64,000 nucleotides of DNA from Flavobacterium sp. ACN2. Its GTDB lineage: Bacteria > Bacteroidota > Bacteroidia > Flavobacteriales > Flavobacteriaceae. Positions 53,183 through 63,193 of this stretch are shown here, piece after piece; position 1 is the stretch's first letter, and the number at the start of each line of letters is the position of its first letter. The DNA lies in contig NZ_MRCM01000014.1 of NCBI RefSeq assembly GCF_002303885.1, forward strand, positions 1 to 64,000, given 5' to 3'. Both the position numbers and the translations under genes were made by a program. The notes beneath the pieces are model-generated. The model worked only from the letters and a program-made list of their open reading frames with translations, was not told the DNA's origin and ran no database searches.

Positions 53183-53617
53183 ATGAAAATTCAAATTATC
53201 AATAAATCACAGCACGATTTACCAAATTACGAAACTATTGCTTCTGCAGGTATGGACTTGCGTGCCAATATTATAGAACCAATTACGTTAAAGCCTTTAG
53301 AAAGAACTATTGTAAAAACAGGACTTTTTATGGAATTGCCAATTGGTTACGAGGCGCAAGTAAGACCAAGAAGCGGTCTGGCTGCAAAAAAAGGCGTAAC
53401 AGTTTTAAATTCGCCAGGAACTATTGATGCAGATTACAGAGGAGAAATAGGAGTAATTTTAGTAAATTTATCTAATGACGATTTTGTAATCGAAAATGGA
53501 GAACGAATTGCACAGCTGATTATTGCTAAACACGAAAGAGCAGAATGGATCGAAGTTGAAACACTTACTGAAACATCAAGAGGTGAAGGAGGCTTTGGAA
53601 GCACTGGAGTGAAATAA
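53183..53617 (+). CDS. dut: dUTP diphosphatase
   Basis: A 144-residue trimeric dUTPase that hydrolyses dUTP to dUMP and PPi, keeping uracil out of DNA. All five motifs are in order: [54 protein letters not shown] and [10 protein letters not shown]. The length is normal. It is 28 nt after the flippase and upstream of the nucleotidyltransferase. Confidence 0.97.
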   Translation: MKIQIINKSQHDLPNYETIASAGMDLRANIIEPITLKPLERTIVKTGLFMELPIGYEAQVRPRSGLAAKKGVTVLNSPGTIDADYRGEIGVILVNLSNDDFVIENGERIAQLIIAKHERAEWIEVETLTETSRGEGGFGSTGVK

Positions 53618-53682
53618 TAAAAAAGAAAGACCAAACCCAATGAAGATTTTTATAAAATCTTCACATAAAATCAAATAAGAAA

Positions 53683-54699
53683 ATGAAGATAATTGTGCCA
53701 ATGGCGGGCCGTGGATCAAGATTGAGGCCTCATACATTAACCGTTCCAAAACCATTAATTCCAGTTGCAGGAAAATCTATCGTTCACCGTTTAGTAGAAG
53801 ATATTGCCAAAATATTAAAAGAACCAATTGAAGAGGTTGCTTTTATTTTAGGAGACGAGGCTTTTTTTGGAGATGATGTTGTAGCAAGCTTAGAAGATTT
53901 AGCAAAAGGATTAGGAGCTAAAGCTTCAATTTACCGTCAGGATCAGCCTTTAGGAACTGGACATGCGATTATGTGTGCAAAAGAATCTCTATCTGGACCA
54001 GCTGTAATTGCTTATGCAGATACTTTAATTAGAGCAGATTTTGAATTAGATCCAGAAGCAGATGCTGTAATCTGGGTAAAACAAGTAGATCAGCCAGAGG
54101 CTTTTGGTGTTGTAAAACTAAACCAAAATAATGAAATTGTAGAATTGGTTGAAAAACCAAAAGAGTTTGTAAGCGATTTAGCCGTTATCGGAATTTATTA
54201 TTTTAAAGAAGTTGGAGTTTTAAGAAACGAACTTCAAAATGTTTTGGATAATAACATTCAGAATGGTGGAGAATACCAGATTAATGACGGTATCAAAGCG
54301 ATGATGGCAAACGGAAAAGTTTTCAAAACAGGAAGTGTTGACGAATGGATGGACTGCGGAAACAAAGATGTTACTGTTGAGACTAATTCTAGAATGTTAG
54401 GTTTTCTTCATAATGACGGAGAACATTTAGTAGATTATGGTGTGACTTTAGAGAATTCAACAATTATTCCTCCTTGTTATATTGGAGAAAATGTGGTTTT
54501 GAAGAATACGACAATCGGACCAAATGTTTCTCTTGGAAATGGATGCCACGTAACAGACAGTACAATCAAAAACAGTTTGGTACAAACGTATTCTAAAATT
54601 AAAAATGCTAATCTTGATAATGCAATGATTGGAAACCATGTAAGTTACGATGGTAAATTTACAAGCATCAGCATTGGAGATTACGCTGTTTTGGAATAA
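53683..54699 (+). CDS. sugar-phosphate nucleotidyltransferase with left-handed beta-helix tail
   Basis: A 338-residue NDP-sugar pyrophosphorylase-type enzyme. The N-terminal signature is KIIVPMAGRGSRLRPHTLTV followed by PKPLIPVAGKSIVHRLVED. LGTGHAIMCAKESLSGPAVI and AYADTLIRADFELD follow. The C-terminal part (about residues 255-335) has hexapeptide-like repeats (IIPPCYIGENVVLKNTTIGP). The sugar, glucose-1-phosphate or another, is not certain. In Bacteroidota this gene is commonly next to dut and the TPR/DUF4292/EnvC genes, as here. Confidence 0.88.
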   Translation: MKIIVPMAGRGSRLRPHTLTVPKPLIPVAGKSIVHRLVEDIAKILKEPIEEVAFILGDEAFFGDDVVASLEDLAKGLGAKASIYRQDQPLGTGHAIMCAKESLSGPAVIAYADTLIRADFELDPEADAVIWVKQVDQPEAFGVVKLNQNNEIVELVEKPKEFVSDLAVIGIYYFKEVGVLRNELQNVLDNNIQNGGEYQINDGIKAMMANGKVFKTGSVDEWMDCGNKDVTVETNSRMLGFLHNDGEHLVDYGVTLENSTIIPPCYIGENVVLKNTTIGPNVSLGNGCHVTDSTIKNSLVQTYSKIKNANLDNAMIGNHVSYDGKFTSISIGDYAVLE

Positions 54700-54747
54700 A
54701 ATAAAAATTAGCAAAATTTCGTTTTGTTTAAAATGTAATTTTTACAA

Positions 54748-56100
54748 ATGATTAAAAAAAGAGTTTTTACAGTTTTGTTTTTTGCTTTATTCAGCATATC
54801 ATTTTCGGTTTTTGCACAGACAGAACCCGAAGATATTGCCATGGCACCAGACGAATACCAAGACTCGTTTTATGAATCTTTAAAACAAAAAGGAATTGAA
54901 AATTATGATAAAGCCATTGTATCATTGGAGAAATGTATAAAACTCAAACCCAATGATGCAGTTGCTTATTTTGAATTAGGAAAAAACTATTTGGCGCTTA
55001 AGCAATATCCAAGTGCGCAAGATGCTTTTGAAAAAGCAACACAGCTTGATCCTAAAAACAAATGGTTTTGGCTTGGAATTTACGATGTAAGTTATGAGAC
55101 AAAAAACTATCCGCTGGCAATTGAAATTATTCAAAAAATAATTGCTTTTGACGAAGAATATAAAGACGATTTGATTTCGTTATACATGATTACCAATCAG
55201 TATGACAAGGCATTGACAGCGATTAACGAAATGAACGATAAGTTCGGAAAATCGTCTGATCGCGAAATTTATAAAGCGCAAATTTTATCGCAAGGAAAAT
55301 ATCAGAATGCCGAAATTGATAATTTGATTCAGCAGATTAAAAAAGATCCTAAAGAAGAATCGAATTATTTGAATCTCATTCTTTTATATTCAAAAAATAA
55401 TGAAAATGAGAAATCACTCGAAGTAGCAAAACAGCTGGCAAAAGAGATACCAAATTCTGAATGGGCGCAGGTAAGTCTGTTTAAAACTTATTTGGATGCG
55501 AATCAAGCGGATAAAGCTATAAAATCAATGAATGTGATTTTAGCAAGCTCAAAAATCGATTCAAAAATCAAACATAGAACTTTGAATGAGTTTTTGATTT
55601 ATGTAAATAAAAATCCACAGTATTCTGCCGATTTAGAAAAAGCCATTTCTTATTTTGACAATGATAAAGATGTTGACGTAGCCAAAGAAATTGGAAAGTT
55701 TTATCACAGCAAAGGACAATTTGAAAATGCCATTAAATATTATGAAAAAGATTTAAAAGCAAATTCAGATACTGAGCTTGAAACCAATATGTTATTACTG
55801 GAAGCTTATGCTCAGGCAAAACAATACGAGCCGATGACCAAAAGAGCCATGATGCTGATCGAAGTTTATCCGAGTCAGGCTCAATTTTATTACTATGCAG
55901 GTTTAGGAAGCAATCAGTTGAAACAGTTTAAAAATGCAAAAACCGTCTTAGAAATGGGTCTTGATTATGTGGTAGATGACGTAAAATTAGAATCAAATTT
56001 TAATATTCAGTTAGGAGAGGCATACAATGGTTTAGGAGATGCAAAGAAAAAAGAGGAATACTTTTTGAAGGCAAATGAATTATTAAAGAAGAAAAAATAA
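54748..56100 (+). CDS. exported TPR-repeat protein
   Basis: A 450-residue protein with a signal peptide (residues 1-23, ending SVFAQ) and tetratricopeptide repeats over most of its length: YDKAIVSLEKCIKLKPNDAV, YFELGKNYLALKQYPSAQDA, then others around 280-330 and 395-445. TPRs mediate protein-protein contacts in the periplasm. No catalytic motif. It sits in a conserved-looking dut-NTP-TPR-DUF4292-EnvC run and may help that envelope system. Confidence 0.85.
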   Translation: MIKKRVFTVLFFALFSISFSVFAQTEPEDIAMAPDEYQDSFYESLKQKGIENYDKAIVSLEKCIKLKPNDAVAYFELGKNYLALKQYPSAQDAFEKATQLDPKNKWFWLGIYDVSYETKNYPLAIEIIQKIIAFDEEYKDDLISLYMITNQYDKALTAINEMNDKFGKSSDREIYKAQILSQGKYQNAEIDNLIQQIKKDPKEESNYLNLILLYSKNNENEKSLEVAKQLAKEIPNSEWAQVSLFKTYLDANQADKAIKSMNVILASSKIDSKIKHRTLNEFLIYVNKNPQYSADLEKAISYFDNDKDVDVAKEIGKFYHSKGQFENAIKYYEKDLKANSDTELETNMLLLEAYAQAKQYEPMTKRAMMLIEVYPSQAQFYYYAGLGSNQLKQFKNAKTVLEMGLDYVVDDVKLESNFNIQLGEAYNGLGDAKKKEEYFLKANELLKKKK

Positions 56101-56112
56101 AAGAGAATTCAG

Positions 56113-56892
56113 ATGAAAAAATATATATCAATACTAGTATTGTCTATTGCTGTAATTTCATGTAAATCGAAAGCAGTAGCAGTACAAGGAAATACAAGCC
56201 AGACAATTGCACCAAAAGAAGACAAAAAAGTAATCGAAAAACATTATGATAATAAGTTAGATTTTTCGACTTTATACATCAAAGCAAGTGCAAAATATGT
56301 TGATGAAAAACAAAGCCAAAATGTTACGGCTGAGATTAGAATCGAAAAAGATAAACAGATTTTAATAAGCATTCGTTTCTTAGGAATAACAATGGCTAAA
56401 GCTTTAATAACACCCGATGCAGTAAGTTATTATGAGAAAATAAACAGTACATATTACGAGGGTGATTTTACTAGTTTAAGCAAATGGTTAGGAACAGATT
56501 TAGATTATTCTAAAGTTCAGAATCTGTTGATTGGAGAAGCATTTGATGATTTAAGAAAAGGAAAATATACTCAAACTATTGTAGATAATCTTTTTAGGCT
56601 AGACGAAGAAAAAGATGCCAATTTGAAAAAAACCTTTTTCTTAGACGGAGAGAAATATTTAATTCAGAAAGAAGAAATTTCGCAGCCATCAGAAAACAGA
56701 ACTTTACAAATTGCGTATTCTGACACTAAAAATTTTGATCAAGGAGCCTTACCAACAAGCATCGAAATTAATGCAGTGCAGCCAAAAGGCAAAACAAGTA
56801 TTAACTTGAATTACAATAATATTTCATTTAATGAAGAACTTTCTTTTCCGTATAGTGTTCCAAGCGGTTATAAAAAAGTTACAATTAAGTAA
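56113..56892 (+). CDS. DUF4292 lipoprotein
   Basis: A 259-residue lipoprotein (lipobox SISCK-type, Cys17 in VISCKSK). The body is beta-rich: FSTLYIKASAKYVDEKQSQN, TAEIRIEKDKQILISIRFLG and TMAKALITPDAVSYYEKINS match DUF4292, a LolB/LppX-like fold family in Bacteroidota. A role in lipid or lipoprotein transport at the outer membrane is plausible from the fold but unproven. It starts 12 nt after the TPR gene and is followed by the EnvC-like gene after 24 nt. Confidence 0.85.
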   Translation: MKKYISILVLSIAVISCKSKAVAVQGNTSQTIAPKEDKKVIEKHYDNKLDFSTLYIKASAKYVDEKQSQNVTAEIRIEKDKQILISIRFLGITMAKALITPDAVSYYEKINSTYYEGDFTSLSKWLGTDLDYSKVQNLLIGEAFDDLRKGKYTQTIVDNLFRLDEEKDANLKKTFFLDGEKYLIQKEEISQPSENRTLQIAYSDTKNFDQGALPTSIEINAVQPKGKTSINLNYNNISFNEELSFPYSVPSGYKKVTIK

Positions 56893-56916
56893 ATTTGCAA
56901 AAATAAAAATAGAAAG

Positions 56917-58173
56917 ATGCCAAAATTTCTCCTAAGTCTAGTTTTAGTTTGTGCCACTACATTTGTATGGGCGCAAGATTCTCAGCAAGAAAAACTGGAG
57001 CAGCGTAAAGCTCAAATTCAGCAGGAAATCAGAGATAACGAAAAGATGCTACAGTCTGTTCGAAAAAAAGAGAAATCTGCTGTAAATGAATATTTAATTC
57101 AGGCAAACAAAATCAAGCTAAAAGAGAAATTAATCAATACTACAGCAAAACAAGAAAAACTGATTAGTAATGATATGTACATTAATCAGGTTCAGGTTAA
57201 TAAACTTAAAAAAGAATTGAAAGTTCTAAAGGAAGACTATGCCGAGATGATTTTAAAATCATACAAAAGCCGTTCTGAACAGAGTCGTGCTATGTTCATT
57301 TTATCTTCTGAAAGTTTCTTACAAGCTTATAAAAGAGCGCAATACCTAAAACAATATACTGCTTTCAGAAAAAATCAAGGTCTTGAAATTCAGTCCAAAA
57401 CGGCTCAATTAGTAGATTTTAATGCTAAATTGGATGGTCAAAGACAAATAAAAAAGAAGGTAATTGCTGAAAACCAGAAAGAGAAAATTACGTTGGAAGT
57501 AGAGAAAAAAGAGCAGCAAAAATTAGTTAACTCGCTTAAAAAAGATAAAAATAAAATTGCTGCAGATATTCGATCAAAACAAAATGAATCTAAACGTATC
57601 GACAAACAAATTGACCGTTTAATTCGTGAAGCCATTGCAGAAGCAAATAGAAAAGCTGCTGCTGAAAGAGCAAAAGCAAATCCAGGTTCTACTGAAACAA
57701 AAACTACAACAGTTTCGTCTTCCAAAATTGCAATGACTCCAGAAGATAAAGTTTTGGCGGCTGATTTTAAAGCAAATAGAGGAAGGTTGCCTTGGCCAGT
57801 TGAAAAAGGATTTATTTCTCTAGGTTACGGAGATCAACCACACCCATTGCATCCGTCAATTACGGTTCATAATTCTGGAGTTGAGATCACAACAGAAGAT
57901 GGAGCAAGTGCTAGAGCCGTATTTGCGGGAGAAGTTTCTAAAGTAATTGTTTTATCTCCTGTGAATAAAGCAGTTGTGATTCAGCACGGAGACTTTTTTA
58001 CCGTGTATCAGAACTTAAGTTCAGTTTCTGTGAGTCAGGGAGATAAAGTGACTATTAAGCAAAACATTGGAAAAGTGAGAACAAGTGGTGATACAGGAAA
58101 AACAATTATTAAATTCTTGATTCTTCAAAATACATCAAATAATAATCCAGAAGGATGGCTGCAAAGTAGATAA
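56917..58173 (+). CDS. EnvC-like murein hydrolase activator, LytM domain without zinc ligands
   Basis: A 418-residue exported protein: a signal peptide (about 1-20, CATTFVWAQ), long coiled coils (about 22-110 and 165-265), and a C-terminal LytM/M23 domain (about 290-418). Active M23 peptidases have H-x3-D and H-x-H zinc ligands. Here the first site reads HNSGVEI (Asp replaced by Glu), the YAHL position reads YQNL, and the HFEV position reads KFLIL. The catalytic ligands therefore look lost, as in EnvC of E. coli, which activates amidases instead of cutting. I infer an activator role in septal or envelope murein splitting. It ends with a strong terminator. Confidence 0.85.
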   Translation: MPKFLLSLVLVCATTFVWAQDSQQEKLEQRKAQIQQEIRDNEKMLQSVRKKEKSAVNEYLIQANKIKLKEKLINTTAKQEKLISNDMYINQVQVNKLKKELKVLKEDYAEMILKSYKSRSEQSRAMFILSSESFLQAYKRAQYLKQYTAFRKNQGLEIQSKTAQLVDFNAKLDGQRQIKKKVIAENQKEKITLEVEKKEQQKLVNSLKKDKNKIAADIRSKQNESKRIDKQIDRLIREAIAEANRKAAAERAKANPGSTETKTTTVSSSKIAMTPEDKVLAADFKANRGRLPWPVEKGFISLGYGDQPHPLHPSITVHNSGVEITTEDGASARAVFAGEVSKVIVLSPVNKAVVIQHGDFFTVYQNLSSVSVSQGDKVTIKQNIGKVRTSGDTGKTIIKFLILQNTSNNNPEGWLQSR

Positions 58174-58200
58174 AGTTCTTCCAAAAGATTATCCTATAAA

Positions 58201-58233
58201 AAATCCTTTCCATCAAACTGATGGAAAGGATTT
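58201..58233. terminator. bidirectional terminator between the EnvC-like and SusD genes
   Basis: A perfect 15-bp stem (AAATCCTTTCCATCA with its complement) around AAC, with A-rich sequence before and TTT after. Confidence 0.85.
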
Positions 58234-58240
58234 TCTGGTT

Positions 58241-59821
58241 TTAATTGCTTACGTTGTCAGGATTTTGAATTAATGCAGGATTAGAATCTAAATCATATCG
58301 CGGAATTTTAAATAAGAAATTTTTAGAAGGAATAAATTGTAAAGGGTTGTTTACGTACATATTAATTCCGTTGTCATTTCCGTATTTGACATGTTCAGAA
58401 ACATTTTTTCCAATACGATTGGTTCTTAATTCATCAAAAAACAATAATCCTTCACCAACAAATTCCCATCCTCTTTCTTTATAAATGGCGTCTGCAAATT
58501 GCTCTTTGCTTAAGCCTGGAGTTAAATCTGATAGTTTTGCTCTGTTTCGTACTTTGTTTACATACGCGTAAGCGGCAGCAGGACCGTTGATTTCATTTTC
58601 TGCTTCGGCATAATCTAGTAATACATCGGCATAACGAATGACATAAGAATTTGCCTGAGGCTTTTTTAGCGAAGCAGAACTTTCGGTTCTATCATAAAAT
58701 TTCAGATTTCCTGGCGAGGCTGTTTTCCATCCTTTAGATCCGGGAAAGAAACCTTTGTCAGCTGGAACAAATTCGATGGTTTGCAAAATATGACTTGAAT
58801 TTCCTTTTTCAGTGACATTTACTTTTGTTAAAAAACTACCTTCTTTTCTAGTATCATCATTGCTATAAGAAAGATAATGCTGAATTGAAGGACCAAATCT
58901 GTGATACATATAACAGCCCAATGTCGTCTCAGTTATATTTACACCAAACATAACATGGTTATTGTTGTATTCATTTTCGACACCACCATACTGCATTTCA
59001 AAAACAGATTCTATTCCGTTTTTATTGTTGATGTTCCACCAAAACCATAAATCTTTAAAGCTGGATTGTAAATCGTATTGACCAGACTGAATAACTTTTG
59101 CAGTATAATCTTTAGACTTTTGAAAAAAGGTTTTATCTCCCGTCATGCTTCCTCGAGTAAGATACAAATCTCCTAGTAAAGCTTGAGCAGCTCCTTTTGA
59201 AGCTCTCCAAATATTGTCGCTTTGATAACCCGATTTTTGAGGTAAATTTTCTTCAGCATATTCAAGATCAGCAATAATGTAAGCGTAGGTCTCTTCGGTT
59301 GTTTTTCTTGGTATTGCCAAGTTTTTTAAACCTTCTGTAAAAGTTTCCGGAATTGGGACACCGCCGTACATGCGCACTAAATTGTAATACGTTGCCGCTC
59401 TTAGAAATCTTGCTTCGGCAAAATATCTTTTTTTAAGCGTTTCGTCCATTTCAACATCTGCACCTCTGCCAATAACCAAATTCGCTCTGTTGATGATGTT
59501 GTAAGCATCATCCCAATTGGTAATAACCATTTTATCAGCATTATTCATGTCTGACCAAACGTTCCAAAGTTGGGCATCGTCTTTTGCGTAAGCGGGCGAA
59601 CCAAATTCGGTTAACACTTCCAAATACATAATATATTTGTAATTGCCATTAAATCCGTTTTGATAACCATCGTAAACGCTTACCAAAGCAGTATTTAATT
59701 CATCTGCATTTTTATAGTAATTACCAGGCGATAGGAAAGTAAATGGTTCTTCAGCCAAATCGGTGCACTGTGAAAAAAGCAGTAATGCACAACCCGAAAA
59801 GATATATTTTAGAATTTTCAT
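58241..59821 (-). CDS. SusD/RagB family glycan-binding lipoprotein
   Basis: A 526-residue outer-membrane lipoprotein (lipobox LFSQC19). The SusD-like part has FTFLSPGNYYKNADELNTAL, ARFLRAATYYNLVRMYGGVP, the TPR-like helices and the C-terminal YVIRYADVLLDYAEAENEIN, YKERGWEFVGEGLLFFDELR. It would bind a glycan or peptide at the cell surface and hand it to the SusC partner, encoded 17 nt upstream on the same strand. The ligand is unknown. No glycoside hydrolase or regulator gene lies next to the pair in this window. Confidence 0.95.
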   Translation of the reverse strand: MKILKYIFSGCALLLFSQCTDLAEEPFTFLSPGNYYKNADELNTALVSVYDGYQNGFNGNYKYIMYLEVLTEFGSPAYAKDDAQLWNVWSDMNNADKMVITNWDDAYNIINRANLVIGRGADVEMDETLKKRYFAEARFLRAATYYNLVRMYGGVPIPETFTEGLKNLAIPRKTTEETYAYIIADLEYAEENLPQKSGYQSDNIWRASKGAAQALLGDLYLTRGSMTGDKTFFQKSKDYTAKVIQSGQYDLQSSFKDLWFWWNINNKNGIESVFEMQYGGVENEYNNNHVMFGVNITETTLGCYMYHRFGPSIQHYLSYSNDDTRKEGSFLTKVNVTEKGNSSHILQTIEFVPADKGFFPGSKGWKTASPGNLKFYDRTESSASLKKPQANSYVIRYADVLLDYAEAENEINGPAAAYAYVNKVRNRAKLSDLTPGLSKEQFADAIYKERGWEFVGEGLLFFDELRTNRIGKNVSEHVKYGNDNGINMYVNNPLQFIPSKNFLFKIPRYDLDSNPALIQNPDNVSN

Positions 59822-59838
59822 TTGTATAGTTTTTTAAA

Positions 59839-62829
59839 TTAAAATTTCGCAGTAAAACCAATCAGCATTGTTTTTACATAAGGAGAAGTTACATTTCCAC
59901 TTTCTGGATTATATCCTCTGTGGTTGGCAATATTGATAAAGTTCTGCGCATTCACATACACGTTTAACTGTTTTACCCAATCAACACTTTTGATTACGCT
60001 AGATAAATTGTAAGCTAGTTTAATGTTTTTAACTACAAAATAATTCCAATCTCCGTTTGTACGATCAGACAGATACACATCTTTAGCACCTGCTCTTGGG
60101 AAATTTCCAGACGGATTTGTCGGACTCCACATTCTATCATAAGCATATTGAGTCGGAATATAATTTCTGTTCTGAATCTGGTTTTCACCAAAAATCATAT
60201 AATTGCTATCTTCATCAGAAGCTAGACCAGTTGCGCCTTGTCCGTAAATGTCTAAGGTCAAATTCTTATAACTTAGATTAGTTGATATTCCGTAAAAGAA
60301 ATCAGGAGAAGTTGTTCCGATATTTACGTAATCGTCATTATTAATGATTTTATCGTTGTTTTTGTCCACATACATTTCTTCTCCAAGCTGTGCTGTTGGA
60401 CGTATTTGCTGATAGGCAGTCAGCTGTTCCTGCGTTTTAATAATACCAGCAGATTCTCTAGCCCAAACACTATTTACAGGCTGACCAACAATTAGATATT
60501 TAGCAATTCCAGCAGAAGAACTTCCAACATTTATGCGACTTACGTCTCCGTAAAGGCTCACAATTTCGTTTTTGTTTTTAGAGAAATTACCACTTATATC
60601 CCACTTAAAATTAGAGTCTATTACTTTTACTCTTGCCGTAACTTCAAAACCAATATTTTTGACTTCGCCAATATTCTGAAGCATACTAGAATAACCAGAA
60701 GTGGTAGGAATAGGAACGTTGTATAAAAGATCTGAAGTTTGTCTCTGATAAAAATCTAAGTTCAAATCAAATCTTTTCCATAAGCTTAAATCGATTCCAG
60801 CATTGTACTGAATGTTGCGTTCCCATTTCAAATCTGGATTTCCAATTGTCTCCACAAATCCAAAAATCGGATTGTTATCGTACACATAATTTGCTTTAAC
60901 AAGTTTAGATAAAGATTGATAATTACCAATTTCCTGATTACCCGTAACACCATAACTAGCTCGAAGTTTTAAAGCAGAAATTACGTTACTGTCTTTAAGA
61001 AAGTTTTCTTTGTCAACATTCCAGCCGAGTCCCACAGAAGGGAAAAATCCCCATTTATTGTTGCTTCCAAAACGAGAAGATCCATCATAACGCCCAGTTA
61101 AGGTTATAAGATATTTTTCGTTGTAAGCATAAGAAGTTCTGGCTGTCCATGAAATTAATTTGCTGGAATATTTGTTTGAAGAATTGGTAATACTTGCTCG
61201 ATCTGCATACGTAATATCATGTGCTCCTGTAGCATCATTTTGGAAACCAGATCCTTTTACACCCAAATCTTCATAAACATATTCTTGCCATGAATAAACT
61301 GCTGTTGCAGTAAGACTATGTTTATCTTTCCAAGTATTAGCATAACTTAAAATATTGTCTGTTAACTGAGAACTTTGTCTTCTGTAATACTGTCCTCCAG
61401 TTCCTGTGTTTCCAGATCCAATTCCAGCTGTAGATTTTGAAGTGTAGTATTCATATTGTTTTTCATTAGAAATATCTACGCCATAATTGGTTTTAAAAGT
61501 CAAGTTTTTTGCAACTTTAAAATGGGCATACACATCGCCAAGAATACGATCTGTAGAAATTTCGTTTGTCATTTCTGATGCCTCTGAAACAGGATTCCAA
61601 GTTCCTTCAAAATAAGAGCTTACTGCAGGATCTTCTGTGGCATAATACCAGCTGCCATCAGGGTTTTTTACAGGTATTGTGGGCCAGCCATATCTAAAAA
61701 TATCTCCAGTCGGATTGTTTCGAATGTCTCTTTGCGAACGGCCAACTTGCAAATGTGTTCCAACGGTAAGCCAAGGTTTGTATTCGTGATTTAAATTGGT
61801 TCTAAGAGTTAGTTTCTTAAAACCAGATGCTTCTACAATTCCGTCTTGCGAAAAAATATTACCAGAAAGGAGATAAGTTGTGTTTTCTTTTCCTCCACTA
61901 AAAGACAAAGAATAGTTTTGCATAAGCGCCATATTCTGGATAATTTCGTCTTGCCAATCTGTATTAATGTTCGGGGCAGGATTGGTAGCAGAGTAAACAG
62001 GTTTTCCAGTAGAATACGTATAGGCATCATTTATAAAATTGACAAAACTATCTCTGCTTAATGTTTTAGGAAGTCGGGTAGGAGTTGAGATTCCTTGAGT
62101 TCCAACGATCTCTAAATTATTTTGCCCTTTTTTACCTCTTTTTGTAGTAATCAAGATAACACCGTTTGCTCCTCTGGATCCGTAAATTGCGGCCGAAGAA
62201 GCATCTTTTAGAATCTCCATAGATTCAATGTCGTTAGAACTAATGTCGTTTAAGTTGCTGTTGACTAGCGGAAAACCATCAACAACAATTAAAGGATCAT
62301 TGCCTGCACTGACAGATCCGTTTCCGCGAATTCTTATTTTTGGAGAAGAACCCGGAGAAGAATCGTTGTTTAAAACGGCAACACCGGCAGCTCGTCCTTG
62401 AACAGCTTCTAACGGATTAGAACTGGTAACGGTATTAAGAACATCTCCTTTAATTTGTGCGATCGATCCCGTTAAATCACTTTTTTTCATAGTTCCATAA
62501 CCCACAACAACTACTTCTTTAAGCTCGGCAACTTCATCGCTTAATGTGATATCTATAATGGAGGATTGTTCAACCGTTTTTTCGATTGTTTTAGAACCAG
62601 TAGAACTAAAAATTAAAACGCTTCCTGTATTGGCGTTTATGGAATATTTTCCATCAAAGTCGGAAATGGTGTTGATTTGTGAGCCCTTTACGACAATATT
62701 TGCGCCGGGAATTGGAATTCCGTTGGAATCCGTGATTGATCCAGTTACCATTTTGTTTTGTGCTAGTGTGGTTAGATGCACAAAAATGGAAAAGATCAAA
62801 ATTAACAAATGGCTAATTTTGTTTTTCAT
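59839..62829 (-). CDS. SusC/RagA TonB-dependent outer-membrane transporter
   Basis: A 996-residue TonB-linked receptor. Signal peptide about 1-23; a carboxypeptidase-D-like N-terminal domain (about 27-100, VTGSITDSNGIPIPGANIVV, DFDGKYSI); a TonB box region (EVVVVGYGTMKKSDLTGSIA); a plug with SSAAIYGSRGANGVILITTK; and a 22-strand barrel ending TSPYVKTMLIGFTAKF. It has no STN domain, so it is not the sigma-signalling type. It imports a large oligomer (glycan, peptide or similar) with the downstream SusD. The start is upstream of a spacer with a direct repeat. Confidence 0.96.
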   Translation of the reverse strand: MKNKISHLLILIFSIFVHLTTLAQNKMVTGSITDSNGIPIPGANIVVKGSQINTISDFDGKYSINANTGSVLIFSSTGSKTIEKTVEQSSIIDITLSDEVAELKEVVVVGYGTMKKSDLTGSIAQIKGDVLNTVTSSNPLEAVQGRAAGVAVLNNDSSPGSSPKIRIRGNGSVSAGNDPLIVVDGFPLVNSNLNDISSNDIESMEILKDASSAAIYGSRGANGVILITTKRGKKGQNNLEIVGTQGISTPTRLPKTLSRDSFVNFINDAYTYSTGKPVYSATNPAPNINTDWQDEIIQNMALMQNYSLSFSGGKENTTYLLSGNIFSQDGIVEASGFKKLTLRTNLNHEYKPWLTVGTHLQVGRSQRDIRNNPTGDIFRYGWPTIPVKNPDGSWYYATEDPAVSSYFEGTWNPVSEASEMTNEISTDRILGDVYAHFKVAKNLTFKTNYGVDISNEKQYEYYTSKSTAGIGSGNTGTGGQYYRRQSSQLTDNILSYANTWKDKHSLTATAVYSWQEYVYEDLGVKGSGFQNDATGAHDITYADRASITNSSNKYSSKLISWTARTSYAYNEKYLITLTGRYDGSSRFGSNNKWGFFPSVGLGWNVDKENFLKDSNVISALKLRASYGVTGNQEIGNYQSLSKLVKANYVYDNNPIFGFVETIGNPDLKWERNIQYNAGIDLSLWKRFDLNLDFYQRQTSDLLYNVPIPTTSGYSSMLQNIGEVKNIGFEVTARVKVIDSNFKWDISGNFSKNKNEIVSLYGDVSRINVGSSSAGIAKYLIVGQPVNSVWARESAGIIKTQEQLTAYQQIRPTAQLGEEMYVDKNNDKIINNDDYVNIGTTSPDFFYGISTNLSYKNLTLDIYGQGATGLASDEDSNYMIFGENQIQNRNYIPTQYAYDRMWSPTNPSGNFPRAGAKDVYLSDRTNGDWNYFVVKNIKLAYNLSSVIKSVDWVKQLNVYVNAQNFINIANHRGYNPESGNVTSPYVKTMLIGFTAKF

Positions 62830-62887
62830 AAGAATAGATTTCGGTTAGTTAAAGTTGTTTAAACTTATTTATAACAGAAACCCTTAG

Positions 62888-62906
62888 TATCCTGTTCTAT
62901 CCTGTT
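62888..62906. promoter_or_regulatory. direct repeat upstream of susC
   Basis: TATCCTGTT occurs twice, one helical turn apart (start to start 10 bases), about 60-77 nt upstream of the susC ATG. It may be a regulator site or leader element. Confidence 0.35.
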
Positions 62907-63135
62907 AGTTTTGAATTGAATAAGTTCTTTTTACAAGAATCCTTGAGTCTTTTTTTCTTTGAAACGCTGATTTACTGCTTTTTAAGTTTAGTAGTACTAA
63001 TTTTATTTTTGTCAAAAAAAATGTAAAATTTTAACAATAATAAAATTATTTAATAATCAAATATGGGTTAGTTTTTTATTATGATGTTTAATAAATTGTA
63101 TAATTTATTGAATTATGTGTTGTATAAAAAACAAA

Positions 63136-63162
63136 AGTGGCAGAAGAATGCTCTGCCACTTC
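63136..63162 (-). terminator. terminator of the CBS-domain gene
   Basis: AGTGGCAGA and TCTGCCACT pair with a 7-nt loop; on the minus strand it is followed by TTTTGTTTTTT. About 30 nt beyond the CBS stop. The rest of the 62830-63193 spacer is AT-rich and shows no gene. Confidence 0.75.
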
Positions 63163-63193
63163 TAAGAATAAATGTATGTATGATGAATATTTG

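Noticed and set aside
62830-63193. Riboswitch or small RNA gene in the susC upstream spacer
   Set aside because: Apart from the CBS terminator and the short direct repeat I could not find a supported fold or a conserved aptamer core.
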